Of a stretch of 64,000 nucleotides of DNA, positions 19,227 through 27,225 are shown in pieces. The stretch is from positions 1,736,001 through 1,800,000 of the forward strand of contig NZ_CP041165.1 of NCBI RefSeq assembly GCF_014905095.1, in the 5' to 3' direction. Position 1 is the first letter of the stretch, and every line of letters begins with the position of its first letter. The DNA comes from Sulfurimonas marina (GTDB lineage: Bacteria; Campylobacterota; Campylobacteria; Campylobacterales; Sulfurimonadaceae). Position numbers and translations under genes: made by a program. Under the pieces are notes generated by a model. It saw nothing but the letters and a program-made list of their open reading frames with translations. It searched no databases and was not told the origin of the DNA.

Positions 19227-20053
19227 TCCATATTCCCCTCTTGCGGTATATCGCAATCTATATTTAAACTATTGTAGAGATTTACATCTGCAGGAACTAC
19301 ACCGTACTTTAAACTTGGGTCCCATTTTTCATAAGTTGTTTTTGGAATATTTAAAAGTATCTCTCTAATCTTTGCAATCTGCTCAGATGAAAGTGTTTTT
19401 TTGTTTACGACTATTGCAAATCCAGGAAATAGTTCACTCTCTGCTATAATCTCCATACCAAGTGATTCATACTGTTTAGCTATATCTTCTGTTGCACCGG
19501 CAATCATAAACTCTTCTCTCATAACTCCTAACAATGCATTAGTATGGGACATGGTGTAAGCATACGATTGTTTTTCCAATGCTATTCCAAGTTTATCTTT
19601 CAGTAATTTGTTTGTAGCATAGTAACCACAGGTTGAAAGCGGTTGTGTCAGTGCAACTGTTATTTTCTTCTCAAAATCTATTTGATCTTCACTAAACTTA
19701 GAGAGTACACATCTGTAAAAACTTTTTCCATCTTTTTGTTTAAAGGTTACAAGCGGTTCAATTTCAGGATATTTTGACTTTAAAACTGCATACGGTAATG
19801 GTCCAAGGTAAGCGATATCTATTTTCCCCTCAATAAAGCCCTTTAAAATATCACTATAGTTATGCTGATAATTAAAATTTATTGTCAGTGAAGTATGTTG
19901 TTGCAGGTACTCTATAAAAGGTACAAAACCCTGAATAGTTTTTTGCTCATTTTTCATAGGTAAAGGGGTAAAGTTAATATCCCTTTTCTGAGTTGCTAAA
20001 AGTGAAGTCGACAATACAATCATAAGAAGCACTACTCTTTTAACAAGGCTCAT
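19223..20053 (-). CDS. PhnD-like phosphate/phosphonate-type periplasmic binding protein
   Basis: 276 residues from the ATG at 20053 (GTAGG before it; an upstream TTG at 20071 is less likely). A signal peptide (VVLLMIVLSTSLLA) is followed by a PhnD-type domain: NFTPLPMKNEQKTIQGFVPF, HNYSDILKGFIEGKIDIAYLG, PLPYAVLKSKYPEIEPLV, then TQPLSTCGYYATNKLLKD and a second lobe ending in LLNIPKTTYEKWDPSLKYG. Members often bind phosphonate or phosphate for an ABC importer, but no permease or ATPase gene is here. Its stop overlaps the start of the PAS-GGDEF gene as ATGA, so it most likely presents a ligand to that sensor. The ligand is unknown. Confidence 0.87.
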   Translation of the reverse strand: MSLVKRVVLLMIVLSTSLLATQKRDINFTPLPMKNEQKTIQGFVPFIEYLQQHTSLTINFNYQHNYSDILKGFIEGKIDIAYLGPLPYAVLKSKYPEIEPLVTFKQKDGKSFYRCVLSKFSEDQIDFEKKITVALTQPLSTCGYYATNKLLKDKLGIALEKQSYAYTMSHTNALLGVMREEFMIAGATEDIAKQYESLGMEIIAESELFPGFAIVVNKKTLSSEQIAKIREILLNIPKTTYEKWDPSLKYGVVPADVNLYNSLNIDCDIPQEGNME

Positions 20054-20140
20054 TTTACCTACTTTTATCAAAATAATTTGATTGTAACTAAAAAATATAT
20101 AAGTGAATCTTAATTGAATCTAATAAATTTATCTTAATTT

Positions 20141-20923
20141 TTATAAATGTTTAATATAAACCTTTGAATCTTTTACCTCTATTTTACCAAGAAGTTCATA
20201 TTCAAAAAGTTTTGAAGCATCTTTTTTCATAGCCTCTTCATAACTTGGATTTGTTTTACAAAACAATAAAAACTCATCTTTATCAATTTCATTTTTTTCT
20301 ATTGTTCCAAACTGTTGTGCAAACTCATCTATATCGTAAATTAGTTTTGCATTCCCCTCTTGAAGCAACTTGGAGCTCCCTGCACTTTCCCCTATTCTAT
20401 GGGGAAATACATAGACCTCTTTTTGCATTTTTAGTGCATATTCTACACTTCTCATTGTCCCGCTGTTTAGGTCTGCATATGCTACGATTAAGATATCACT
20501 GAGTGCGACAATCAATTCGTTTCTTAAAGGGAAGGTATAACGTCTGGAGGGTTCACCCTCTGCAAACTGGCTTAACACTAAACCTTTATTCTCTATCTCT
20601 TGAATCAAGTTTTTATTTACTGCAGGATATCTAACATCTAAACCCGTTCCAGCCACCATAATAGTATTTGCAGCCCCTGCACTTTTATGTGCAATAGCAT
20701 CTATCCCTATCGCTCCGCCACTGACTATTTTTATATCTCTTAAAGCTAATTTTGAACAAAGTTCCTGTGTAAGATTCCGTGCATATTGGTTCGGTTTTCG
20801 GCTCCCTACAACCGATATCATTTTTGATTGTAATAGTTCAACATTACCTTTATAGTAAAGATTTTCAGGATATTTTTTCATAGCTTTTAAGCTGTCTATC
20901 TGAAAATCTATCCTTTTAATCAT
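20141..20923 (-). CDS. dprA: DNA processing protein DprA
   Basis: 260 residues containing the Rossmann-like DprA core: SKMISVVGSRKPNQYARNLT, IKIVSGGAIGIDAIAHKSA, TIMVAGTGLDVRYPAVNKNL and FPLRNELIVALSDILIVAYA. DprA loads RecA onto incoming single-stranded DNA during natural transformation. The N-terminal SAM-like domain seen in longer homologues is mostly absent, and the C-terminal region is short (EYELLGKIEVKDSKVYIKHL). It follows the deacetylase gene after two bases, so the two form one transcription unit. Confidence 0.93.
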   Translation of the reverse strand: MIKRIDFQIDSLKAMKKYPENLYYKGNVELLQSKMISVVGSRKPNQYARNLTQELCSKLALRDIKIVSGGAIGIDAIAHKSAGAANTIMVAGTGLDVRYPAVNKNLIQEIENKGLVLSQFAEGEPSRRYTFPLRNELIVALSDILIVAYADLNSGTMRSVEYALKMQKEVYVFPHRIGESAGSSKLLQEGNAKLIYDIDEFAQQFGTIEKNEIDKDEFLLFCKTNPSYEEAMKKDASKLFEYELLGKIEVKDSKVYIKHL

Positions 20924-20925
20924 AA

Positions 20926-21927
20926 CTAGTAGATTTCACCGATTTTGACTAAATGGACACTTTGAAGCAATGCTTTTGATTCAGCTAAAGCTTGTAATGT
21001 ATTTTTATGCGGATGCCCGATTGCTATAGCTTTGCCATGCGTTTTCGCAAACTTTACCGCTTTTTTGATCTGCTCTTTAACATACTCTTTTTCCATATGA
21101 TGATCTAAAAAAACATCTCGGGCTACATATCTCACCCCGTAATTTTTTGAAACTTTCGGTGCCTGAGTCTCTGCAGTTGTTCTACTGTCGACAAAGTGCA
21201 GATTTAACTTTTGAAATGCAAAAAAGAGTCTGTTCATAGCGACTTCATTTGAAGTAAACTTACTTCCGGTGTGGTTATTGATATACTCAACTTTTGGAAA
21301 TAAGTGTTTTATATCTTGTACCCTTTTATAGATCTCTTGTTGTGAATCATGGACACGTAAAGTATAAGGTTCCTCTTTAGAGAAATGTTGTGCTTCCATC
21401 GGTAGGTGCACCATATACCCACTCTCTTTTTCAGCCAGTTTTGCAGAGTTTGGACGTGCCGAGCTCGGTGGTAAAAAAGACATAGTAAGCGGTATTTTCA
21501 GCGATTTTATAGCACGTACCTGAGAAGCTGTACTCACATCATCAATTATAATCGTCAACTCAGGTTTATTCGTAGTCACTACCCTTTTTTCAGGTGTTTT
21601 CTTTGGAGGATTCACAAGTGTCGTATCTTCTATTTCATGTGAAGCCGATGTGTATGATTTGGACTCTTTTTTCAAAACTTCCTGTAATCTTTTTGTCACA
21701 TCCTGTTTTTCAATTTTAGCTGTTTTTTCAAGTTTTTTGAGTAACTCTTTTTGCTTTTTCTGCTCTTTTTTAACAAGAGTGTTGATCTCCTCTTTACCTT
21801 CGTTAAAACCGAAATAATATCCGGCTACCATAGAACTCAGCATCAACGCAACGATAGCTAAAAACCAAGCTACGTAAGTAAGTGCTTTTGAACTGTTTGA
21901 TGTTTTCTTTTTTCTTTTTCTTGCCAT
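20926..21927 (-). CDS. Divergent polysaccharide deacetylase family protein (YibQ-like)
   Basis: 333 residues. A basic N-terminus (MARKRKKKTSN) leads to one membrane segment (about 15-38) and a Lys-rich coiled stretch (about 45-85). The divergent polysaccharide deacetylase domain covers about 118-333: PELTIIIDDVSTASQVRAI, PLTMSFLPPSSARPN, YMVHLPMEAQ, INNHTGSKFTSNEVAM, FVDSRTT and AIAIGHPHKNTLQAL. The Asp pair, His residues and NNHTGS match this family, whose substrate is not established. Probably anchored in the inner membrane facing the periplasm, acting on cell-wall or other glycans. Confidence 0.85.
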   Translation of the reverse strand: MARKRKKKTSNSSKALTYVAWFLAIVALMLSSMVAGYYFGFNEGKEEINTLVKKEQKKQKELLKKLEKTAKIEKQDVTKRLQEVLKKESKSYTSASHEIEDTTLVNPPKKTPEKRVVTTNKPELTIIIDDVSTASQVRAIKSLKIPLTMSFLPPSSARPNSAKLAEKESGYMVHLPMEAQHFSKEEPYTLRVHDSQQEIYKRVQDIKHLFPKVEYINNHTGSKFTSNEVAMNRLFFAFQKLNLHFVDSRTTAETQAPKVSKNYGVRYVARDVFLDHHMEKEYVKEQIKKAVKFAKTHGKAIAIGHPHKNTLQALAESKALLQSVHLVKIGEIY

Positions 21928-22031
21928 ATTTATAAACTTTATCTGTCTTGTTTTTTGAAACTATATCCTAAAAAAATTAAATCATAAAAAACCATGACAA
22001 ATTGACATAAAACTAATCTGTATAGTATATG

Positions 22032-22059
22032 TTGTCTTTAAGAAAAACTTAGATATAAT
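22032..22059 (+). promoter_or_regulatory. Promoter of rpsF-ssb-rpsR
   Basis: TTGTCT (22032-22037) and TATAAT (22054-22059) are separated by 16 bases. Transcription would begin near 22066, giving a leader of about 100 bases before rpsF. Confidence 0.6.
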
Positions 22060-22160
22060 TCCGAGTTCCTTTCTCTTTGTAATGTCACTAACTGACACTA
22101 TATTTAGATCCGAAAGGGAAACAAAAGCCTAGAGATAGGCAATACCAAGAGGAGATCATA
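22060..22160 (+). promoter_or_regulatory. Structured rpsF leader, candidate S6:S18 autoregulatory site
   Basis: The leader contains CCGAGTTCCTTTC (from about 22061) and, about 50 bases on, GATCCGAAAGGGAAAC, which can pair as a stem around GTTCC/GGGAAAC while presenting CCG. A second hairpin is GCCTAGAGATAGGC. CCG in a loop or bulge is the key of the known S6:S18-binding leader in other bacteria. The match is suggestive, not proven. Confidence 0.4.
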
Positions 22161-22164
22161 CGAT

Positions 22165-22551
22165 ATGAGAAAATACGAAAACCTAGTAATCGTAAAACCT
22201 ACATTAACTGCTGAAGAGATTCAAGCTAGCATCGCTGCTATCGAAGAAGTAATCACTTCAAACGGTGGTGAAATCGCTGCTACAGATGCAATGGGAATGA
22301 GAAAACTTGCTTACCCAATCGCTAAAAATGAACGTGGTTATTACCATGTAATCTACTATTCAGTAGAACCATCTGCAATTGCTGAAATTGAAAGACGTTT
22401 CCGTATTAACGAGGAAATCCTTCGTTTCGTTACTATCAAGTACGAAAAAAATGCTGAAGTTAAAGCATGGGACGCACTTGTTGCAAAAGCAAAAACAGCT
22501 CCAGTTGCTAAAGAAGAAGCACCAGCTGCTGCAGAAGAAGCTGCTGAATAA
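22165..22551 (+). CDS. rpsF: 30S ribosomal protein S6
   Basis: 128 residues: MRKYENLVIVKPTLTAEE, MGMRKLAYPIAKNERGYYHV, IERRFRINEEILRFVTIKYE are diagnostic of bS6, a 16S-binding protein that pairs with S18 in the platform of the small subunit. The Ala/Glu-rich tail (KEEAPAAAEEAAE) is a common variable end. AGAGGAG precedes the ATG. First gene of rpsF-ssb-rpsR; ssb follows after 14 bases. Confidence 0.98.
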   Translation: MRKYENLVIVKPTLTAEEIQASIAAIEEVITSNGGEIAATDAMGMRKLAYPIAKNERGYYHVIYYSVEPSAIAEIERRFRINEEILRFVTIKYEKNAEVKAWDALVAKAKTAPVAKEEAPAAAEEAAE

Positions 22552-22565
22552 TTTAAGGAAAACTG

Positions 22566-23168
22566 ATGTTCAATAAAATAATCTTGGTTGGAAACTTAAC
22601 GCGCGATATCGAACTTAGATACTCTCAGGGTGGTAGTTCAATTGCAAAATCTGCAATCGCTACAACTCGTAAATTCACAAGTAACGGTGAAAGAAAAGAG
22701 GAAGTATGTTTTGTAGATATTACTTTCTTCGGAAGAAGCGGAGAGATCGCAAACCAGTACCTTCGTAAAGGGAGTAAAATCCTAGTGGAGGGAAGATTAA
22801 GCTTTGAACAATGGGTTGACCAAAATGGACAAAAAAGATCTAAACATTCTGTTATAGTTGAGTCTATGCAAATGCTTGATTCTAAAGGTACTAATCCTGC
22901 AACAGGTACACCTGGAATGAATCAAGATATGGGACAGAACTTTGGTGGTAACGATTATGGAGCACCTGCACAAGGGCAACCGCAATCATACCAAGCACCT
23001 CAGATGCAACAACAGCCAAGTTACGGGCAACAACAACCTGCTCAAAACTATGGTCAACAAAATCAAGGCTACTCTCAACAACAAGCTGCGGCTCAACAAA
23101 GTAGAGAGATGCCTAGTAGCAACTCTATACCTGAAATAGATATAGATGAAGATGAAATTCCATTTTAG
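22566..23168 (+). CDS. ssb: Single-stranded DNA-binding protein
   Basis: 200 residues. An OB fold at about 1-108 (NKIILVGNLTRDIELRYSQG, KEEVCFVDITFFGRSGEIAN, YLRKGSKILVEGRLSFEQW) is followed by a Gln/Gly/Pro-rich flexible linker (about 115-185, e.g. QQQPSYGQQQPAQNYGQQ) and an acidic tip IDEDEIPF, the tail that recruits replication and repair partners. It lies between rpsF and rpsR, the common bacterial order, and is expressed with them. Confidence 0.98.
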   Translation: MFNKIILVGNLTRDIELRYSQGGSSIAKSAIATTRKFTSNGERKEEVCFVDITFFGRSGEIANQYLRKGSKILVEGRLSFEQWVDQNGQKRSKHSVIVESMQMLDSKGTNPATGTPGMNQDMGQNFGGNDYGAPAQGQPQSYQAPQMQQQPSYGQQQPAQNYGQQNQGYSQQQAAAQQSREMPSSNSIPEIDIDEDEIPF

Positions 23169-23195
23169 AAAAAAATAGATAAAAAAGGTAATAAC

Positions 23196-23459
23196 ATGTC
23201 AGAAAAAAGAAAATACAAAAAAAGATATTGTAAATATTGTGAAGCAAAAGTTGACTTCATCGATTATAAAGATGTAGCAAATTTACGTTTTTCTCTTTCA
23301 GAGAGATATAAAATCATGCCACGTCGTTTAACAGGTAACTGTAAACGTCACCAAGACATGATCTCAACTGTGATCAAACGTGCTCGTGCAGCTGCATTAG
23401 TACCATACACTGTAACTCGTAAAGCAGTTGTAACTAACCCATTTGAAAATTTAAAATAG
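23196..23459 (+). CDS. rpsR: 30S ribosomal protein S18
   Basis: 87 residues: [35 protein letters not shown] and [13 protein letters not shown]. It is bS18, which binds 16S rRNA with S6. The CKYC pair and the later Cys and His look like the zinc-binding form of the protein. It ends the operon and is followed by the terminator at 23473-23494. Confidence 0.98.
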   Translation: MSEKRKYKKRYCKYCEAKVDFIDYKDVANLRFSLSERYKIMPRRLTGNCKRHQDMISTVIKRARAAALVPYTVTRKAVVTNPFENLK

Positions 23460-23472
23460 TCAAATGAAAAAA

Positions 23473-23494
23473 GGCCTCATTTTTGAGGTCTTTT
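23473..23494 (+). terminator. Terminator after rpsR
   Basis: GGCCTCA (23473-23479) pairs with TGAGGTC (23484-23490) with one G-T pair, followed by TTTT. It is placed 13 bases after the rpsR stop. Confidence 0.75.
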
Positions 23495-23553
23495 AGCTCT
23501 CAAACTTCCAACTAGGAATATTTTTTGCTTTTACTTTTTTAAAAAGTGAGCAT

Positions 23554-25263
23554 ATGAGACATTTCCTTTTACCCTTCCTACTTTTTATATCCCTGTTTGC
23601 ACAACAAAAAAACTATTCTATTATTATTCATAAACCATTTGATGCAGCACTCTTAGATATTACTCAAAACTACGACAGAACAATCTCTGCTATCGGTTTT
23701 TCAAATCAAAATAAACAAACAACACGCCAATCTAAAACATACTCTGATCCCTTTGAATACCTTGCCAGTGTTTCAGGCCAATACGGAATGCAGATGCATC
23801 TTATTCAAGTGGATGATCAAGCAAACATTGTACTCTCAAAAATTGCAAAGCTCTCTCGATTTAATAAAGCTGTAGCACTTGTTAAAACACCTGATGATGG
23901 CTATTTTGTAGGTGGCTACACTTTAGACGGTGAACTAATCGTTGTAAGACTCGATGCAAAAGCAAATGTTGTATTTACAAAAATATTCGGTACAAAAAAC
24001 TACGATCGTATGAATAAGTTAGTGCTTTTAAGCGATGGTGGAGTATTGGCAGTGGGTTCATCTTTTACGACAAGGGATACGAGCGACAATATGTTTGAAA
24101 CAGGCCTTGGAGTAAGTGATATATTTCTAACAAGATTTTCAAAAAACGGATATATGCAATGGAGCAAAAAATTCGGTACAAAAGATGATGATAAAGGTAT
24201 AGATGCCGTAGAAGCAGCCGATGGCAGTTTTGTAGTTGTCAGTACTACATCTTATAACCAACATACAGATGCCACGTTAATGAGGATTACCGAAAATGGA
24301 AATAAACTTTGGCTCAAACAATATAAATCTGATGATTTGCTCACTCCAAAAAGAATACTTAAACTTCGTGATAACAACTTCCTTGTCTCTTTAGTGGAGT
24401 ACAATGCACTCCAACAAGAACATATTCGCCTGATCAAGTTTGATCTCTATAAAAATGTCTTACTTGATAAAAAAATATTTACAACATATCCAAGCGGTCT
24501 TAATGATATAAAAGAGTTTTCAGATGGGAGTATCATGGGTGTAGGGTATGTTAAAGATGCCTTCAATACAGATGCATTGGCAATGCTGTTAGACTCAAAC
24601 CTAGCAATGCTCAGACAAGAGCATTACGGTGGAGATAATTATGATATGTTTACATCACTCGTAATTCTAAACAACTCTCAAGTTGCAGCAGCTGGTATCC
24701 ATACAGATAATAATTCACAAGAAGCGAATATGTGGATTACAAAGTTAAATAAAGATACTACAGTTACGAAAGTACAGTTCAATTCCAAATCTCTTTACAC
24801 TAAACTTCGTGAACTTTATGCACAAGAGATTCGTAATAAACAGATACACATAACTCAAGATCTCAATATAGAGCTGCTTGATAAGAGTTTATTTTTTCAA
24901 GTAGGTGTTTACAAGCTAACATCTGCACAGAAAAAATTCCTCGTCTCTTTCGGAAAAAAACTTATCCCTTTCCTTATGAAACACCACGAGTCTATAGAGC
25001 AACTTCAGATCAACGGACATACTTCAAGTGAGTGGGCAAAAGAACCTTATACAAATAGGTATCTTAAAAATGAAAAGCTCTCAATGCAACGTGCTTATTC
25101 AGTTTTTTCAACACTGTTTCGTTCACAAGATCTAAGTACACAAAAATGGCTAAGTAAAATAATTGTAGGAAGCGGTTTTAGTTCTTCTAAGAAAGAGATT
25201 TTTAATAATATTGAAGATAAAAAATTATCGAGAAGGGTAAGTTTTAAGGTAATTACAAAGTAG
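23554..25263 (+). CDS. Exported beta-propeller-like protein with OmpA-like C-terminus
   Basis: 569 residues with a signal peptide (MRHFLLPFLLFISLFAQQ). The middle (about 90-410) has five or six repeats of a DGG(Y/V)xxxG pattern followed by a lysine-rich strand: TPDDGYFVGGYTLDGELI, LLSDGGVLAVGSS, ADGSFVVVSTTSYN, FSDGSIMGVGYV and NNSQVAAAGIHTDN, as in the WD40-like propellers of surface proteins. The C-terminal 115 residues (SLFFQVGVYKLTSAQKKFL, QLQINGHTSSEWAKEPYTN, LSRRVSFKVITK) resemble an OmpA peptidoglycan-binding domain. It may anchor in the periplasm to the wall. I do not recognise a specific function. Single gene, with a terminator at 25264-25289. Confidence 0.72.
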   Translation: MRHFLLPFLLFISLFAQQKNYSIIIHKPFDAALLDITQNYDRTISAIGFSNQNKQTTRQSKTYSDPFEYLASVSGQYGMQMHLIQVDDQANIVLSKIAKLSRFNKAVALVKTPDDGYFVGGYTLDGELIVVRLDAKANVVFTKIFGTKNYDRMNKLVLLSDGGVLAVGSSFTTRDTSDNMFETGLGVSDIFLTRFSKNGYMQWSKKFGTKDDDKGIDAVEAADGSFVVVSTTSYNQHTDATLMRITENGNKLWLKQYKSDDLLTPKRILKLRDNNFLVSLVEYNALQQEHIRLIKFDLYKNVLLDKKIFTTYPSGLNDIKEFSDGSIMGVGYVKDAFNTDALAMLLDSNLAMLRQEHYGGDNYDMFTSLVILNNSQVAAAGIHTDNNSQEANMWITKLNKDTTVTKVQFNSKSLYTKLRELYAQEIRNKQIHITQDLNIELLDKSLFFQVGVYKLTSAQKKFLVSFGKKLIPFLMKHHESIEQLQINGHTSSEWAKEPYTNRYLKNEKLSMQRAYSVFSTLFRSQDLSTQKWLSKIIVGSGFSSSKKEIFNNIEDKKLSRRVSFKVITK

Positions 25264-25289
25264 ATTTTAGACTCAAAAGAGTCTAAAAT
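25264..25289. terminator. Bidirectional terminator
   Basis: ATTTTAGACTC and GAGTCTAAAAT form a perfect 11-base stem around AAAA. It sits between the convergent OmpA-like gene and the 107-residue gene, with T-rich flanks both ways. Confidence 0.8.
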
Positions 25290-25612
25290 TATTCACTAAA
25301 TTCGTCAAAATTACTTTGACGGAAAGCAAGTCTTGTTTTATCCTGCTTGAGTTTTTTATAGAGTTTGAACTTTGCTTTTTCTAAGTCGTCATCTGTATAT
25401 TCAAACTCCGCTTTAATATTTTCATCATTGATACCTGCCGTATCCATAGCAAAAAGTTTTAATTCTTTTTTTGTCAATTTCGATTTTAGCACTGCATAAA
25501 GTGCTTTATCGTCGTCGATTAAATCGATAATATCCAATCTTGTAAATTCTGCTAACTTTTCTCTAAAGTTGTTTTCTTGGTGGTACTGTCTCCACACTGT
25601 TTTTTCTAACAC
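25289..25612 (-). CDS. Conserved hypothetical protein, 107 residues, coupled to serB
   Basis: A charged, mostly helical protein (MLEKTVWRQYHQENNF, DIIDLIDDDKALYAVLKS, YTDDDLEKAKFKLYKKLKQD) without membrane segments or a motif I recognise. The start is GTG at 25612, with GGAG upstream, and overlaps the serB stop by one base (TAGTG), so it is translated after serB. I do not know its function. The link to serB may be incidental. It reads as a small cytosolic protein. Confidence 0.65.
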   Translation of the reverse strand: MLEKTVWRQYHQENNFREKLAEFTRLDIIDLIDDDKALYAVLKSKLTKKELKLFAMDTAGINDENIKAEFEYTDDDLEKAKFKLYKKLKQDKTRLAFRQSNFDEFSE

Positions 25613-26235
25613 TATATATGCTCCAAAATTTTTGTTAAGTCTTTTTCATCTACGATGATGTTGGCTTCTTTTTTTAAGATTTCTCTACCACAAAATGCTA
25701 CACGTGTTCCTGCATGAGCGAACATACTTAAATCGTTTGCTCCGTCACCACACACTAGAGTTTCTTCTTCACTTACACCTAAGATGTTTTGCAGGCGTAC
25801 CAGCATATCACCTTTTGAGAAGTTAAACATCATATCCCCACCTACAAGTCCAGTAAGTTTACCATCTTTTACATGGAGGGCATTTGAGAAGTCTGCATCG
25901 TACCCTAAGATATCTTTAGCATAACTAGTTGCCGTTCTGAAACCGCCTGAGAAACATACAACAGTCATCCCTCTTTTTTTCAGTTCAGCGATTGTCTCAA
26001 CTGCTCCGGGCATATAAGGCAAGTTGTGTGCAATCTTTTCAACAACTGAGAAGTCAAGCCCTTTTAAAAGCCCTACCCGTTGTTGAAGTGATTCGAAAAA
26101 GTCGAGTCTTCCGCTCATTGCTTCTTCTGTAATTTGCGCTACTTGTTCACCTATCCCTAACTCATCGGCAAAAAAATCGATCGTTTCACCGTCCATTAAG
26201 GTAGAATCAAAGTCAAATACTGCAAGTTTTAGCAT
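25612..26235 (-). CDS. serB: Phosphoserine phosphatase-type HAD hydrolase
   Basis: 207 residues, HAD superfamily. Motif I is FDFDSTLMDGETIDFFA, motif II VVCFSGGF, a conserved Lys in FSKGDMLV, and motif III/IV VCGDGANDLSMFAHAG. This matches SerB, which dephosphorylates phosphoserine as the last step of serine synthesis. The helical cap is about 15-85. It lacks the regulatory ACT-like N-terminus of longer SerB proteins. It is divergent from metF, sharing an 18-base palindromic promoter region. Confidence 0.93.
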   Translation of the reverse strand: MLKLAVFDFDSTLMDGETIDFFADELGIGEQVAQITEEAMSGRLDFFESLQQRVGLLKGLDFSVVEKIAHNLPYMPGAVETIAELKKRGMTVVCFSGGFRTATSYAKDILGYDADFSNALHVKDGKLTGLVGGDMMFNFSKGDMLVRLQNILGVSEEETLVCGDGANDLSMFAHAGTRVAFCGREILKKEANIIVDEKDLTKILEHI

Positions 26236-26254
26236 AAATTTCCTCTGTTTATTA

Positions 26255-26272
26255 TATAATTTCGAAATTATA
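26255..26272. promoter_or_regulatory. Overlapping divergent -10 boxes in an 18-base palindrome
   Basis: TATAATTTCGAAATTATA is a perfect palindrome. Its plus-strand TATAAT (26255-26260) suits metF and its minus-strand TATAAT (26267-26272) suits serB. The two promoters would therefore face each other through the same DNA and should compete for polymerase. Confidence 0.55.
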
Positions 26273-26289
26273 GCGAAATAGGACTTTTT

Positions 26290-27201
26290 TTGTTTGAAAA
26301 ACTGACAGATAAACTAAAAAACGGCAAATATTTAACTTTAGAGACAACACCCGGACATAATGCCCAGTTTTCTCCGACGATAGATAAAATTGAAGAGCTT
26401 GGTTTAGATAAACTCGTAGATGGATTCTCTACAACGGACAATCCTCTGGCAAAACTTAAATTTAATGCTCTTTTTGGTGCAAAACTGCTTCAAGAGAGAT
26501 TTAACAAGCCTGTAATAGCAACTATGAGTATGCGTGATCGTAATAAAATAGCATTACAGTCTGACCTTTTAGGTGCTAATGAGTTTGATATTAGAGCTAT
26601 CTTAGCACTTACTGGTGATCCTGCAACTATTTCAGATCAGCCAAACACAAAAGGTGTATTTGAGGGTGACAGTACGTTACTATTAGATATCATCAGTGCT
26701 TTTAACTCTGGAATGGACTACTCAGGAAAACCTTTCAATATAGAGCCTCAACCGATCTATCCGTTTGCGGTTGTAAATTCTTATGCAAAAAATCCTAAAA
26801 CGCTACAAAAAAAGATGCAAAAGAAGATCAAACACGGTGCGATTGGAATCATAACGCAGCCTGTGTATGATATTGAAAATGCAAAACAGCTTTTAGAGTT
26901 AAAAGAGGATGCCAATAAAGAGTGTTGTTCTGAAAATAAAAGTGCTGAACTTATTATGGGAGTTTTTCCTATTACAAAACTGCGTACTGCACAGTTTCTT
27001 TCAGCACACGTTCCTGGTATTAACGTACCTGACTGCTGGATCGAAAAACTTCGTAAAGCTAGTAAAGGCGGTTCAGAAGAGGAGTATAAAGTAGGTTTTG
27101 ACTTGAGTAAAAAGCTTGTAGACGATCTTCAGGAACTTCATCCAAAAATCCACTTGATGACTGCAAACCAATTTCAAATAGCAAAAGAATTGCTTACATA
27201 A
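26290..27201 (+). CDS. metF: Methylenetetrahydrofolate reductase family protein
   Basis: 303 residues. The barrel begins YLTLETTPGHNAQF, in which the Glu is at the catalytic position of MetF, followed by IATMSMRDRNKIALQSDLLG, ILALTGDPATIS, and GAIGIITQPVYDIENAKQLL; ELIMGVFPITKLRTAQFLS follows. MetF reduces methylene-THF to methyl-THF using FAD, for methionine synthesis. The start is TTG at 26290. An extra CC-containing segment (ANKECCSENKSAE) sits before the IMGVFPI strand. Family assignment is firm, although the N-terminus differs from the usual FEFFPP form, so a reductase-related role in C1 acetyl-CoA metabolism cannot be excluded. Confidence 0.85.
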   Translation: MFEKLTDKLKNGKYLTLETTPGHNAQFSPTIDKIEELGLDKLVDGFSTTDNPLAKLKFNALFGAKLLQERFNKPVIATMSMRDRNKIALQSDLLGANEFDIRAILALTGDPATISDQPNTKGVFEGDSTLLLDIISAFNSGMDYSGKPFNIEPQPIYPFAVVNSYAKNPKTLQKKMQKKIKHGAIGIITQPVYDIENAKQLLELKEDANKECCSENKSAELIMGVFPITKLRTAQFLSAHVPGINVPDCWIEKLRKASKGGSEEEYKVGFDLSKKLVDDLQELHPKIHLMTANQFQIAKELLT

Positions 27202-27225
27202 CAACTAAGAAAATAAAGGTATATA

